A DNA stretch of 64,000 bases from Ceratopteris richardii (Eukaryota > Streptophyta > Polypodiopsida > Polypodiales > Pteridaceae). Shown piece after piece: positions 31,733 to 41,495 of the stretch. Both the position numbers and the translations under genes were made by a program. Where the stretch lies: positions 74,221,404 through 74,285,403 of the forward strand of contig CM035407.1 of NCBI GenBank assembly GCA_020310875.1, in the 5' to 3' direction. The notes beneath the pieces are model-generated. The model was not told the DNA's origin and made no database searches. It was given only the letters and a program-made list of their open reading frames with translations. Positions within the stretch are counted from its first letter, which is position 1. Every line of letters starts with the position of its first letter.

Positions 31733-32860
31733 GAAGTGTCAAAAAATATAATGAAAGAAAAACAAGGGCCACAGACTGTGCAAGCAACCCTATGAGAAAA
31801 GGATAAATTCACTAGGTTGAATATCACTAAATACCTGGATGTGTTTGAAGAGCAAGCACATATCCAAGAATTGCCTGACCATGTACTAGTAAAGTACTTT
31901 GGCCGTGTTGTCTTTGGATCCATACTTGAAAGCATCCATGTGCATGCTAGTAAACCTTGGGCTGAATTCAGGAGAGAACTTCATAAAATGTTTTTTCTTG
32001 AGAATTTTAATTAGCAGAGTCGAGAAGGATTTTCGAGATGGGTGAATTTCCCTAAGAGTAATGAGTCTCTAACTCATCTTCATGGTGAGTTTATGAGAGG
32101 ATTTGCTTAGCTTCCTGAGGAAGATAATAATGCATTAAATCCTGACCTTATTATTCACTTCCTCAAGATATTGAGTCCAAAGGATAGAGATGAAGTAGAG
32201 TGAAGAATAGAAGACCCTGGTGAAAGGTATGGGTTGAGTGATGATTGGGAAAATGTAAAATGTGAAATAGAGACCGTGGGCCAAATGAAATGACAATCTG
32301 TTCATTATGCAAAACCTATTTCTACTCAGCCTAGGGATTTACCTACAACAGGGAATCTAATATGACAATGACTGCAATTGTGGCTACCACTAATGTTGCA
32401 GTTGATCCTAAGACACCAATCGAATTTTAATTAGATATTTTGTGTAAGAAAATGGAAAATGTAATGAATATGCAGACATGTCTTTGCAAAGAGGTTGCTC
32501 AATTAAACAATAAAGAGTTTTCCATGAGTTTGAATGAGCGTGGAGCTGGCAATAGTGGCTTGGCCAAGCAACTATGATCACACCCATATAGCCTACTATG
32601 CCACAATTTACTTCTCCTCAGCCAGATTATCAGTTGGTTCCTCCTATTGAGTCCACTGCTCAAAGAAATATTGATAACAGAGGGACTCACAATAAAACGT
32701 GTGTTTGCTTCGATAGTCAAGATTATGCGGTCTATGCCTGTGATGGGTTAAAGAATGCAAAAGATAATCAGTTAGTAGTTGAAATGGATAGACAATTATG
32801 TGACTTTAGAACACGACTTCCTTTAGTTGTTAACTAGGGCAAAGGAGGCCTGAAGAAATT
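31733..32860 (+). pseudogene. Ty3/gypsy-type gag remnant
   Basis: The frame at 31817-32014 reads MNITKYLDVFEEQAHIQELP, DHVLVKYFGRVVFGSILESI and AEFRRELHKMFFLENFN, matching the retrotransposon gag pattern in which a WREFK..L...F segment follows a helical region. After a stop it continues GFSRWVNFPKSNESLTHLHG and LPEEDNNALNPDLIIHFLKI. At 32697-32740 CVCFDSQDYAVYACDG looks like a decayed zinc knuckle. Several stops and frameshifts are present. No pol follows, because CACTA sequence on the other strand starts at 33090. Confidence 0.6.
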
Positions 32861-33089
32861 ATATGAAAGCTAAACTATTTCCAATGCATCTGCTTGTACC
32901 TCAGTTGCTAGATTAGAGCCATTAGAAGAGAGGACTCTTTCTACTACAAGCCAAAATCCTTATTATACTTGTGGGAAAGTATTTCTCTACCATACAAACA
33001 GCCTCGAAAGCATTGAGTTTTGCACTCTCTATGCTATCTCTATTTATCTCTTTAAAAGATATCCACCATTACGATATTGTTGCATAGGG
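32861..33089. other. Decayed sequence between gypsy gag and CACTA transposase
   Basis: Short plus-strand fragments only; probably the end of the gag region. No clear homology. Confidence 0.35.
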
Positions 33090-33160
33090 CTATTGGTAAC
33101 GATACTGCTCTGTTGTGGGAGCTATTGGTAATGATACTGTTCCATTGGGCTTAGTAATTG
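33090..33160. repeat. Tandem repeat of about 35 bp at the end of the CACTA frame
   Basis: GCTATTGGTAACGATACTGC is followed 35 bp later by GCTATTGGTAATGATACTGT. The repeat lies at the C-terminal end of the transposase reading. Confidence 0.7.
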
Positions 33161-34305
33161 CCCACAACACTCGCATATGACCTCGCTCTTCTAAGTCCTC
33201 CCTTTGTGCTTTGCTTTCTTTCTTTCTGACCAAAGTTTTCCAAAGAATCTCTCCCACATTCTTAAAAATATGCATCGGGTCTACCAAATGATTGATCAAA
33301 AATTCACTCCAATAAGAGAGTTCATGAAAAGTGGACAACCATTTCATGCTAGCAACTAGATTTTTTGAATCCCATAGTTGTTTCCAGTCGCTAGCTTTCA
33401 TTTGTTGTTGCGCTTGTGGACCAATTTGTCCTTCACGTAAAACATGTCCATCAGGCAAATATCTATGATGTCCTTCATAGACAGTTTTACGTAGTGCTTT
33501 GGAATAGCGTGCTTCGAGTCATGGTCCGCATAAAGGACAAGCATGGTAATCCAAAATCGATAAACCTGAACATTCACCATAACCAGGCCAATCATGCATT
33601 GTCCACATAATTATGCCTTGCACTCACACGTCTCCTCTTCTTATAGGTTGAGACATGTCACACACAATAATCCCATCCCATAAAATGCGTAGTTCTTCCA
33701 CAAGTGGTGCAAGATATACATCCATGTTTTTTAGTTTATACTTACCTGGTACAATAAGAGCTAATAATAAATGACCTTTCTTTGTGGCCAACCATCGTGG
33801 GATATTATAATTGACCAAACATACAGGCCATGTGCTCCATGAAGAACTATGTAATCCAAATGGATTCAGTCCATCCATAGCTAGGCCTCGACGTATGGAC
33901 CGAGGCTCATTAGCAAACTCTGGCCACTTACTATCTATGTGCTTCCAAGCATCAGAGTCTGCAGGCACTCCCATTATATTATCTGTAGACCTGCCCTTTG
34001 TATGCCACGACATTAACTCAGCTATAGATTTGCATCTAAACATGTTCTTAATTCGTGGAATGATAGGAAAGTGGCAAAGAACCTTAGTGGGGAGTGCTTC
34101 GCCTACAACGTCTTCTCTAAATCTATTTACTCCACACTTTGGACATACGTGGAGATGCTCATACTCATTACGAAAGAGAATGCAATCATTCGGACAAGCA
34201 TGAATTTTAGTATAATCCATTCCAATGGACTGTAAAAGTTTTTTTGCATCTCCACGTGTTGGAGGCATGTCATTACCCTCTAGCAAAAATTGGTCTTTAA
34301 GAAGC

Positions 34306-34385
34306 CTGCAATAAGCAATTAAAACGATATTGGTAAATAAAGTTATTGTGATACAACAATTAAAGCCAATTTGTTCTCCACTTAC
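34306..34385 (-). other. Intron in the CACTA transposase
   Basis: On the minus strand the intron starts GTAAGTGGAG after TTGTTCAG and ends TTATTGCAG before GCTTCTTAAAG. Removing its 80 bp keeps the frame from IKLF through R to LLKDQF, which fits the conserved TNP2 sequence. Both splice sites are intact. Confidence 0.75.
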
Positions 34386-34939
34386 CTGAACAATTTAATG
34401 ACACTACTATCTGACCATCCATAAATGGATTGCAGATTGAGCATCACAAGTGACGCACGTAGTACAAATATCTTTGCTCCATTGTAAAGTGGTGAAGGAG
34501 CTAGGCTTCGCATGTTTTCATATTCTTCATCGACTCTTGATCATGGAATTTTTGTTGTGTCCATGAAACTCTCTACACCTTCTCCATCATGATCTTCGTC
34601 CATCTCATAAAATGCTTCAACCATCTCTTCCATATGTTCATTATGTGTAATATTATTAGTACTTGCTTGTACATCTAAGTCCTTTTTTTCTCTCTTTTGT
34701 CCACGAGAGGTTACAAGTGCAATGTCGTTTGGGTCCATCTGCTCACCTGGGGGACCATGCGAATGATAGTGTAGGTTCTCCAGTCGACTCCTATCAAAGG
34801 ATCCATATTCTCTTACATGTGCATTACAAATTCCTCGTTTTCGATAAATTTGATACTTGCACTATGTGCAAGGACATGCCATTCTCTCTTCAGGATCCAA
34901 AAAAGCCATTTTCTACAATATGGAACTTTTAGAACATTT

Positions 34940-36960
34940 GTTTTTTTTATTAAACCTAAAAATCATACTCTTAAAGACTTAAACCTAAAATACTAAACCT
35001 AAATACTTAAATACCGAAAAAAACTTAAAACCCTAATTTTAAAACCCTGTGTATGCCTAATTGAGTTATATGTATGCCTAAACCCTAAAACCCTAATTTT
35101 AAAGATCTATACCTAAATTATGTATATTTCTATACACATGTGTATATACATGTATATATGTATTATATGTGTATGTATATATGTGTATATATATTATGTG
35201 TATGTGTATATATATGTGTATATGTATATATATATGTGAATTTAGATAGGTGTATGTGTATGTGTATATATATTCACTCTATCTAAAATGATTAAAATTA
35301 ATCCTATTTTTATATATTTAATTAAACTATTTAAGACACTAGTTCTTGTTATATTTATTTATGTATCTAATTATCTTATTTTATATATATATATTTGTGT
35401 ATATATTCAGATTTTCTCCTTACTTAATCCTATTTTTATATATTTAATTATAAATATTTAATTATATATATTTAATTATAAATAAACAATTAATTTTCTT
35501 AAAATACTAGTTCTTTTTATATTTATTTATCTATATAATTATCCTATTTTTTATATATATTTATTTATATATTCAGATTTTCTTCTTACTTAATCCTATT
35601 TTATATATTTAATTATATATATATATATTATTAAATTATTTAAAACACTAGTTGTTTTTATATTTATTTATCTATATAATTATCCTATTTTATACGTATA
35701 TTTATTTATATATTCAGATTTTTTCCTTACTTAATCCTATTTTTATATATTTAATTTTATATATTTAATTAAATTATTTAAAACCCTAGTTCTTTTTTTA
35801 TTTATTTATGTATATAATTATCTTATTTTATATATATATTGATTTATATATTCAGACTTTTATATATTTAATTATATATATTTTTATATATTTAATTAAA
35901 ACCCTAATCTTAAAGATGTAGACCTAAAATATGTATATTTTTGTATGCATGTGTATCTACATGTATATATGTATTATATGTGTATATGTATGTGTGTATA
36001 TATGTTATGTAGGTGTTAAAACCCTAAAACCCTAATCTTAAAGATTTAGACCTAAAATATGTATATTTCTGTATGCATATGTATCTACATGTATGTATGT
36101 ATTATTTGTATATGTGTGTTTGTGTATATATGTTATGTAGGTAAGAAAACCCTAAAACCCTAATAAAAAAAATTTAGACTTAAATCTGAACTACTAAAAC
36201 TTAAATACTTAAACACCTATAAAAATCTAAACCCCAAATCCTAAAACCCTAATCATATTTTATATATATTTTTATTTATATATTCAGATATTTTTTCTTA
36301 TTTTTCTCTATATTTTTTCTTAATATAAATATAATTGAGTTATATGTATGCCTAAACCCTAAAACCCTAATCTTAAAGATATAGACCTAAAATATGTATA
36401 ATGTGTATCTACATGTATATATGTATTATATGTGTATGTGTATGTGTGTATATATGTTATGTAGGTGTTAAAACCCTAAAACCCTAATCTTAAAGATTTA
36501 AACCTAAAATATGTATGTTTTTGTATGCATGTATATCTACATGTATGTATGTATTATATGTATATGTGTGTTTGTGTATATATGTTATGTAGGTATTAAA
36601 ACCCTAAAACCCTAATCAGAAAGACTTATACTTAAATCTGAAATACTAAAACCTTAATACTTAAACAGCTATAAAAATCTAAACCCCAAATCCTAAAACC
36701 CTAATCATATTTTATATATATATTTATTTATATATTCAGATTTTTTTTTATTTTTCTCTATATTTTTTCTTAATGTAATTGAGTTATATGTATGCCTAAA
36801 CCATAAAACCCTAATCTTAAATATCTAGACCTAAAATATGTATAATTTTGTATACATGTGTATATACATGTATATATATTATATGTGTATGTGTATGTAT
36901 GTGTAAATAGCCTAAAAACCCTAATCCTATTTTTATATATTGGATGTAAAAAAAACTTTT
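34940..36960. repeat. AT-rich tandem repeats with telomere-like CCCTAAA blocks
   Basis: Short blocks such as AAACCCTAAAACCCTAAT recur at about 35080, 35900, 36016, 36145, 36240, 36352, 36472, 36598, 36690 and 36800. They sit inside a longer unit whose landmark ATTGAGTTATATGTATGCC appears at 35060, 36333 and 36778; the last two are 445 bp apart. The middle (35280-35880) holds four units of about 140-165 bp marked by ATTCAGATTTT. CCCTAAA is the plant telomere repeat, but here it never forms a long pure array. Confidence 0.85.
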
Positions 36961-36997
36961 AAATAAAAAAATTATATATTTAATTATATATATTTAA

Positions 36998-37760
36998 TTA
37001 AAACACTAGCTTATGTGCGTGTATATATGTGCATGTGTGTATGTATGTGTGTGTGAATGTATGCATGTGTGTATATGTGTATGTGTATCTATGCATGCAT
37101 GTGTGAGTATATGAGTATGTATGTACATATGTGTGTGTATGTATGCATGTGTGTACATGTGTGTGTGTATATATACATGCATGTGTGTATATGTGTGTAT
37201 GTATGCATGTGTGTATATATGTGTGTGTATGTGTGCATGTGTACATGTGTGTGTGTATGTATGTGTGTGTACGTATGCATGTGTGTACATGTGTGTGATG
37301 TGTATGTGTGTGTATGTATGTATGCATGCATGTGTGTGTATGTGTATGTGTGTGTATGTATGCATGCATGTGTGTATATGTGTGTATGTATGTGTATATA
37401 CATCTGTGTATATGTGTGTGTGTATGTATGTGTGTATGCATGTGTGTGTGTATGTATGCATGTGTGTATATGTGTATATGTGTATTCATGCATGTGTGTA
37501 TATGTGTATATGTGTATTCATGCATGTGTGTATATGTGTGTGTATGTATGCATGCATGTGTGTCTATATGTGTGTGTATGTATGTGTGTATATGTGTGTG
37601 TGTATGTGTATATATGCATATGTGTATATATGTGTATGTATGTGTGTATGCATGTGTGTGTATGTATGCATGTGTTTAAATTTGTATGTGTGTGTATGCA
37701 TGCATGTGTGTATATGTGTGTGTATGTAAGCAAACATGTGTGTATGTGTGTGTGTATGTA
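36998..37760. repeat. Alternating purine-pyrimidine microsatellite (TG/TA/CA)
   Basis: About 760 bp of TATGTGTG, TATGCATG and TATGTGTATA units with few breaks in purine-pyrimidine alternation. Long open frames of histidine-threonine or cysteine-methionine-valine repeats on both strands are artefacts of the repeat. Confidence 0.95.
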
Positions 37761-37774
37761 TGCTCTATTTTCCT

Positions 37775-38199
37775 ATCTCTATCTTCCTTTCTTTCATTAT
37801 TCCTTATCTCTCACTTTCTCTCTCTCTCTCCTCTCTGTCTTTCTCTCTCTCTCTCTTTCTCTTCTCTCTCTCTATTTCTATCAATAGAGAATAAAACAAT
37901 CACTTACAAGTATGTCCCTCTTTTGGATCTTTGTCGTCAAAGGGTAATGTATATCACCTATCGTCCAATTCCAAACAATCGACGCCAAAGAACTTCTGCA
38001 AAATCAAAGAAAAGAGACCTAAACCCTAAACCTAAAACATAGAGAAACACAAATGCTAACAGTACGTGCAGCACTTACCAAGATGTGAGATCTAAGTGGA
38101 GAGAGAGAGAGAGAGTGTGTGTGTAGAGAGAGAGATGTGTGTGTGTGTGTGCCCAAGAAAATGCAGGTCGCAATTCAGTTCGCGCGTGCAAATTCGACA
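37775..38199. other. CT-rich microsatellite, unassigned spacer, and GA/GT repeats
   Basis: 37795-37875 is (CT)n. 37880-38095 is unassigned but includes CTTAC patterns at 37900 and 38075 that could be minus-strand splice donors, and a CCTAAACCCTAAACCTAAA block. 38096-38150 is (GA)n and (GT)n. No gene can be supported. Confidence 0.5.
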
Positions 38200-38731
38200 G
38201 AAGACCTCTTACCACTTCATGGTTGCTCATGTCCTTGAGCTTGGGAATGTTGATATGTCCAAACCTTTTGTGCCACAAATGGATTTCAGCAATCCTCTTG
38301 TTTCCAAGCTGAATATACATCACCTTTCCATGTGTTTGTTGAATGTCAAAAGTGAACATCCTTCCTTCTTTCCTTCCTTGAGCAATGACCTTGAATCCTT
38401 CTTTTGGATTCTTTATAAAGCAGCCTTTTTCATTGAAGATAACATGATATCCTTTCTCTACCATTTGTCCTACTGAAATCAAATTCTTTGCAATAGTAGG
38501 AACATGAAGAACATCAGCCAATACCTTTTTATCTCCAAGCTTGATATCTCCAACATGCTCAATTGCATGTTGAGTTTCATCGCCGGTCTCCACACATTCT
38601 TTTCCACTTGGAGCTTGTAGCTTTGTGAATATATCTCCTTGGAATGTCATATGGTTGCTGCAACCTGAATCTATGAACCATTTTTTGTCATCACTTCTTG
38701 AGTTGTTGTAGTCATGCTTCATGGCAAGCAT
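38200..38731 (-). pseudogene. Copia protease and pre-integrase fragment fused to family C gag-pro
   Basis: The minus-strand frame from 38731 reads MLAMKHDYNNSRSDDKKWF, then IDSGCSNHMTFQGDIFTKLQ with an intact protease aspartate, VLADVLHVPTIAKNLISVGQ, FKVIAQGRKEGRMFTFDIQQ and IHLWHKRFGHINIPKLKDMS. It stops being copia-like at about 38200, where simple repeats begin. It has no stops over 170 codons. It differs from the family B/C protease directly upstream, so two protease modules lie in tandem. It might belong to family D, whose own protease segment is inverted at 41125-41495; I cannot confirm that. Confidence 0.75.
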
Positions 38732-39200
38732 GGTTTGCTTGTCTCCTTCCCATTAACCATTGTATAACCTGCATAATCTAAAACTTCAACTTCACAAGTA
38801 TATAATCTGTTTACATTTTTTCCTTTTATACCAAAATTCCCATCCTTCTTCTGATAAGCGTGCCACTGATTATTGTCAAAATTGACCTTCACTCCATTGT
38901 CCTCTATCTCTCCAACTGAAATCAAATTTCTTGTAATAGTAGGAACAAACAAAACATCTCTAAGAGTTACATGTTCATTAAGTGGACAATCACCATTGTA
39001 AACTACTTCATGCTCAGTACTATCTCCCGTAGCAACTGTGACTCTTGAATCTAGCTTGTGTAGGTTCACAAACATGTTCATGTTATGACTCATGTGGTTT
39101 GAGCAACCACTATCTATATACTAAGCTTTTTTGTTTACCTCCTCTTATGTGTCTTTGTATGCATAGCCATAAGAATGTTTTCATTATGTGTCCGAGCCTC
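38731..39200 (-). pseudogene. Copia protease (family B/C)
   Basis: The minus-strand frame shows YIDSGCSNHMSHNMNMFVNL with an intact catalytic aspartate (preceded by a stop), then RVTVATGDSTEHEVVYNGDC, LRDVLFVPTITRNLISVGEI and VLDYAGYTMVNGKETS, where it joins the second protease fragment. It shows what was deleted from the sister copy at 11170-11230. Confidence 0.8.
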
Positions 39201-40136
39201 CTCTTTCACTATGTTGTTGTTTTGATGCATGTGATCTTGGCATCTTCCTCTTTGTCGTCCTCTAAATCCACCTCTTCTATTTGGGTTTGTGAAGCAATCC
39301 CTAGCATAATCAACAACTTTACCACAATAATGGCATGTAAAGTTACGTTGCTGATTTAGTTGAGTCTATTGAATTTGTTTTGTTGTTCTTCCTCCTCTAG
39401 TAGCATTAAAGCTTCCTCTTACTCTTACATTGTTGTTGAATCTTCCTCCTCCTCTCCAATTTCCTCTACATCTTGATCTATTTGATGAAGTATAAAGAGC
39501 TTGTCCTTGACTACCTCTTTGTGAATGATAAAACTTGCCACCTTCTATGTTGATTTCTTCAGTCATCATGAGCATTTGTAAATATTCAAAGGATGATAGA
39601 TTCTCTGAAGTCATGATAGACATAATGAAAGACTTCCATCTTTCATCTTCTCTCAAGCCATTTAACATGCTATTAAACTCTATATCCTCACTAAGAGATG
39701 CATCAATAGAGGCTAATGCTTCAATAAGATATTTTAGCTCAAGAACATAATCATTAACTGATTCGCGTGGCTTCTTTTTCACTCTTGTCAGCTCACCAAT
39801 AAGTTGTGTTTGCCTCGCTCTGTTGGTAGTTGAAAATAATCTTTCTAGAGACTCCCAAGCCTCTCTACTAGTATTCAAACCTCTTATATGTCCAAGCATA
39901 GTATTCGAAACTGTTTGTGATATAATAAACAAAATTGCTTTGTCTCTTTCGATCCATTCTTGCTCTCTTGCTCGATGTGCTTGTGTAGGAGCTTCTGGTA
40001 ATATCGGCTTCACCTCTGCACCTTTTATCAATCACCAAAGACCTTTAGACATGAGATAAGACTCCATTCTAAATTGCCACATGGAATAATTTCTCCCATC
40101 TAATGACTTCTCAATCGATGCACTCATATCTGCCAT
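39201..40136 (-). pseudogene. Copia gag and nucleocapsid (family B/C)
   Basis: ATG at 40134-40136 starts MADMSASIEKSLDGRNYSMW and QFRMESYLMSKGLW; a stop or frameshift occurs near 40040, then an open frame of 221 codons (39366-40031) includes REQEWIERDKAILFIISQTV, NTMLGHIRGLNTSREAWESL, RARQTQLIGELTRVKKKPRE and a glycine-arginine-rich tail. The zinc knuckle near 39300-39345 reads CHYCGKVVDYARDC, with histidine replaced by aspartate. Apart from those lesions it is the best-preserved gag in the window. Confidence 0.85.
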
Positions 40137-40204
40137 GTTCAATATTGTTGTAAACAAAGAAGATAATTCAATAGGCTTTATGAAAGACCTCATAAAAAAC
40201 AAAA

Positions 40205-40216
40205 GCTCTGATACCA
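40205..40216 (-). other. tRNA primer-binding site (family B/C, minus strand)
   Basis: The minus strand reads TGGTATCAGAGC, three bases inside the LTR end AAACATAACA. Confidence 0.85.
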
Positions 40217-40219
40217 CAA

Positions 40220-40829
40220 TGTTATGTTTAAAAACTTGTAAACATCAAAGTACACAAGGAAACGTGATGAGACCTCCCAAGATCTTCAAAAGATCAAACA
40301 AATATATCCAAACTTTAGAAATCAAACTTTCCTCCGAACTTTCAAGAAAATAGAAATGGGTGACTGTAGAAAAATAACCATAAAAAACTCTCTGAGAAAA
40401 TTTTATCAAAACTAATCATATATTCTGAGATAGACGCTGAGTAGCATGCTTTAGAAACAAAAAACATCAAACAAAGTGGCATATAGCTCCCAAACCAATA
40501 GTTTGAAGTCAAGCTATGCAGAGGCCTACAACAGCAAGGTATGACTAGCTGTCTGAATTGAAAACTGATGTTTAACAAGATGGAAATTCAAAGATCTATG
40601 AAAGACTTTGATATAGATAAAAATTATGAGACCTAAGGAAACTCCTCCAAGTCAAATCACTCAAAAGGACCTCATAACAACTGCGATATGGTAGTTTGAA
40701 GAGAGGTATGTCTCTCATGAGACACTAGATACATACAAGAAACTATCATTACAAAAACGCCTACTTGCGCAACGTTTTTTCATTATTTTTGTACAAAAAC
40801 GTATATACTTATATAGTACAAGTTGTAAG
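40220..40829 (-). repeat. 5' LTR of the family B/C element, outer end missing
   Basis: It aligns with 9775-10384 in reverse complement over its whole length. It ends where it meets the family D LTR piece at about 40830. Confidence 0.8.
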
Positions 40830-41076
40830 CTTGGAGGTGCGCAAACTATAGGCAACACCTTGTACAAAGTTTTATAAAAAACTTTAGACATTTGATAATT
40901 CAATGAATGAGTTATGTACAACAGACTTTCTGTGTAGTCATCTTCATAGTTTGTTCAAGATTTTGGTAGTTGAATATTGATCCTCCAAATTGGTGAAGGT
41001 TTAAAGTAATTCTTGATATAGAGGTGCTCTAACTTCAAGAGTAACTTGTTCGTTTAGAGATTGACACTCTCCATCA
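40830..41076 (+). repeat. 5' LTR fragment of family D
   Basis: It is the reverse complement of 28936-29183 with few differences and ends CTCTCCATCA. Confidence 0.85.
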
Positions 41077-41077
41077 G

Positions 41078-41089
41078 TGGTATCAGAGC
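41078..41089 (+). other. tRNA primer-binding site, family D
   Basis: TGGTATCAGAGC lies one base after the LTR end. Confidence 0.9.
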
Positions 41090-41124
41090 AAGAAGCATCC
41101 AAATTGAACAAAGGAGGACCTTGA

Positions 41125-41495
41125 CTGCTGCAGATATAAAGAATTTAACATTTGAAGATACATACAAAACCTTACTCAAGAGAGTACTTCCATCCTTGGC
41201 CTTCAGTGATCCAATTGACTTCACATTGTGCTTTGTATTATCACTTGTTTGAACTACATGATTAGTTACCTTATTTTCCAAGTAAGTCATCAATGCTATG
41301 TTGCCACTCACGTGATTGCTACACCCTGAGTCAATGTATTCTTTGGTATTCACTTTGCCTTTTACAAGTTGCATTCATAATCAAGGTTAAATCCTCCTTC
41401 TGATCTGAAGCATAATTGTAGTAGGTATTGTTGTATTGTTGGCTTTGGAATCCTCTACCTCCATTTCTTCCAAAAGGGAAATTACTTGCAAGTAG
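41125..41495 (-). pseudogene. Inverted copia nucleocapsid-protease segment inside copy D1
   Basis: The minus-strand reading gives FPFGRNGGRGFQSQQYNNTY near 41430-41490, a stop, then LVKGKVNTKEYIDSGCSNHV with an intact protease aspartate, LENKVTNHVVQTSDNTKHNV, and AKDGSTLLSKVLYVSSNVKF near 41130-41190. It lies between the primer site and the integrase of a plus-strand element, so gag-pro points the wrong way. Confidence 0.8.

Larger units (their letters stand above)
33090..34909 (-). pseudogene. CACTA (En/Spm) TNP2-type transposase, partial
   Basis: From the ATG at 34907-34909 the minus-strand frame reads MAFLDPEERMACPCT, stop, then GICNAHVREYGSFDRSRLEN and HGPPGEQ, the transposase-associated domain. 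Next is YGWSDSSVIKLFR, an 80-bp intron (34306-34385), and LLKDQFLLEGNDMPPTRGDA, IHACPNDCILFRNEYEHLHV, RNCPKCGVNRF-like text, RRGLAMDGLNPFGLHSSS, WPVCLVNYNIPRWLATKKGH and KNMDVYLAPLVEELRILWDG (33624-34286). A frameshift leads to HDWPGYGECSGLSILDYHAC, HRYLPDGH and LVDPMHIFKNVGEILWKTLV. This order is typical of TNP2. The C-terminal third and the CACTA terminal repeats are not seen. TNP2 would excise and reinsert CACTA elements. Confidence 0.85.
38731..40829 (-). mobile_element. Ty1/copia family B/C element, 5' part, minus strand
   Basis: It has a 5' LTR (40220-40829, outer end missing), primer site 40205-40216, gag (39366-40136), nucleocapsid and protease, then switches to a different copia sequence at 38731. 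It matches the plus-strand element at 9660-11500 throughout. Confidence 0.85.

Noticed and set aside
34940-36960. Chromosome end (true telomere)
   Set aside because: CCCTAAA occurs only in short blocks separated by AT-rich units, with transposons on both sides.
36998-37887. Very long open frames (up to 276 codons) on both strands
   Set aside because: They are translations of the TG/TA microsatellite, which contains few stop codons; the peptides are simple repeats.
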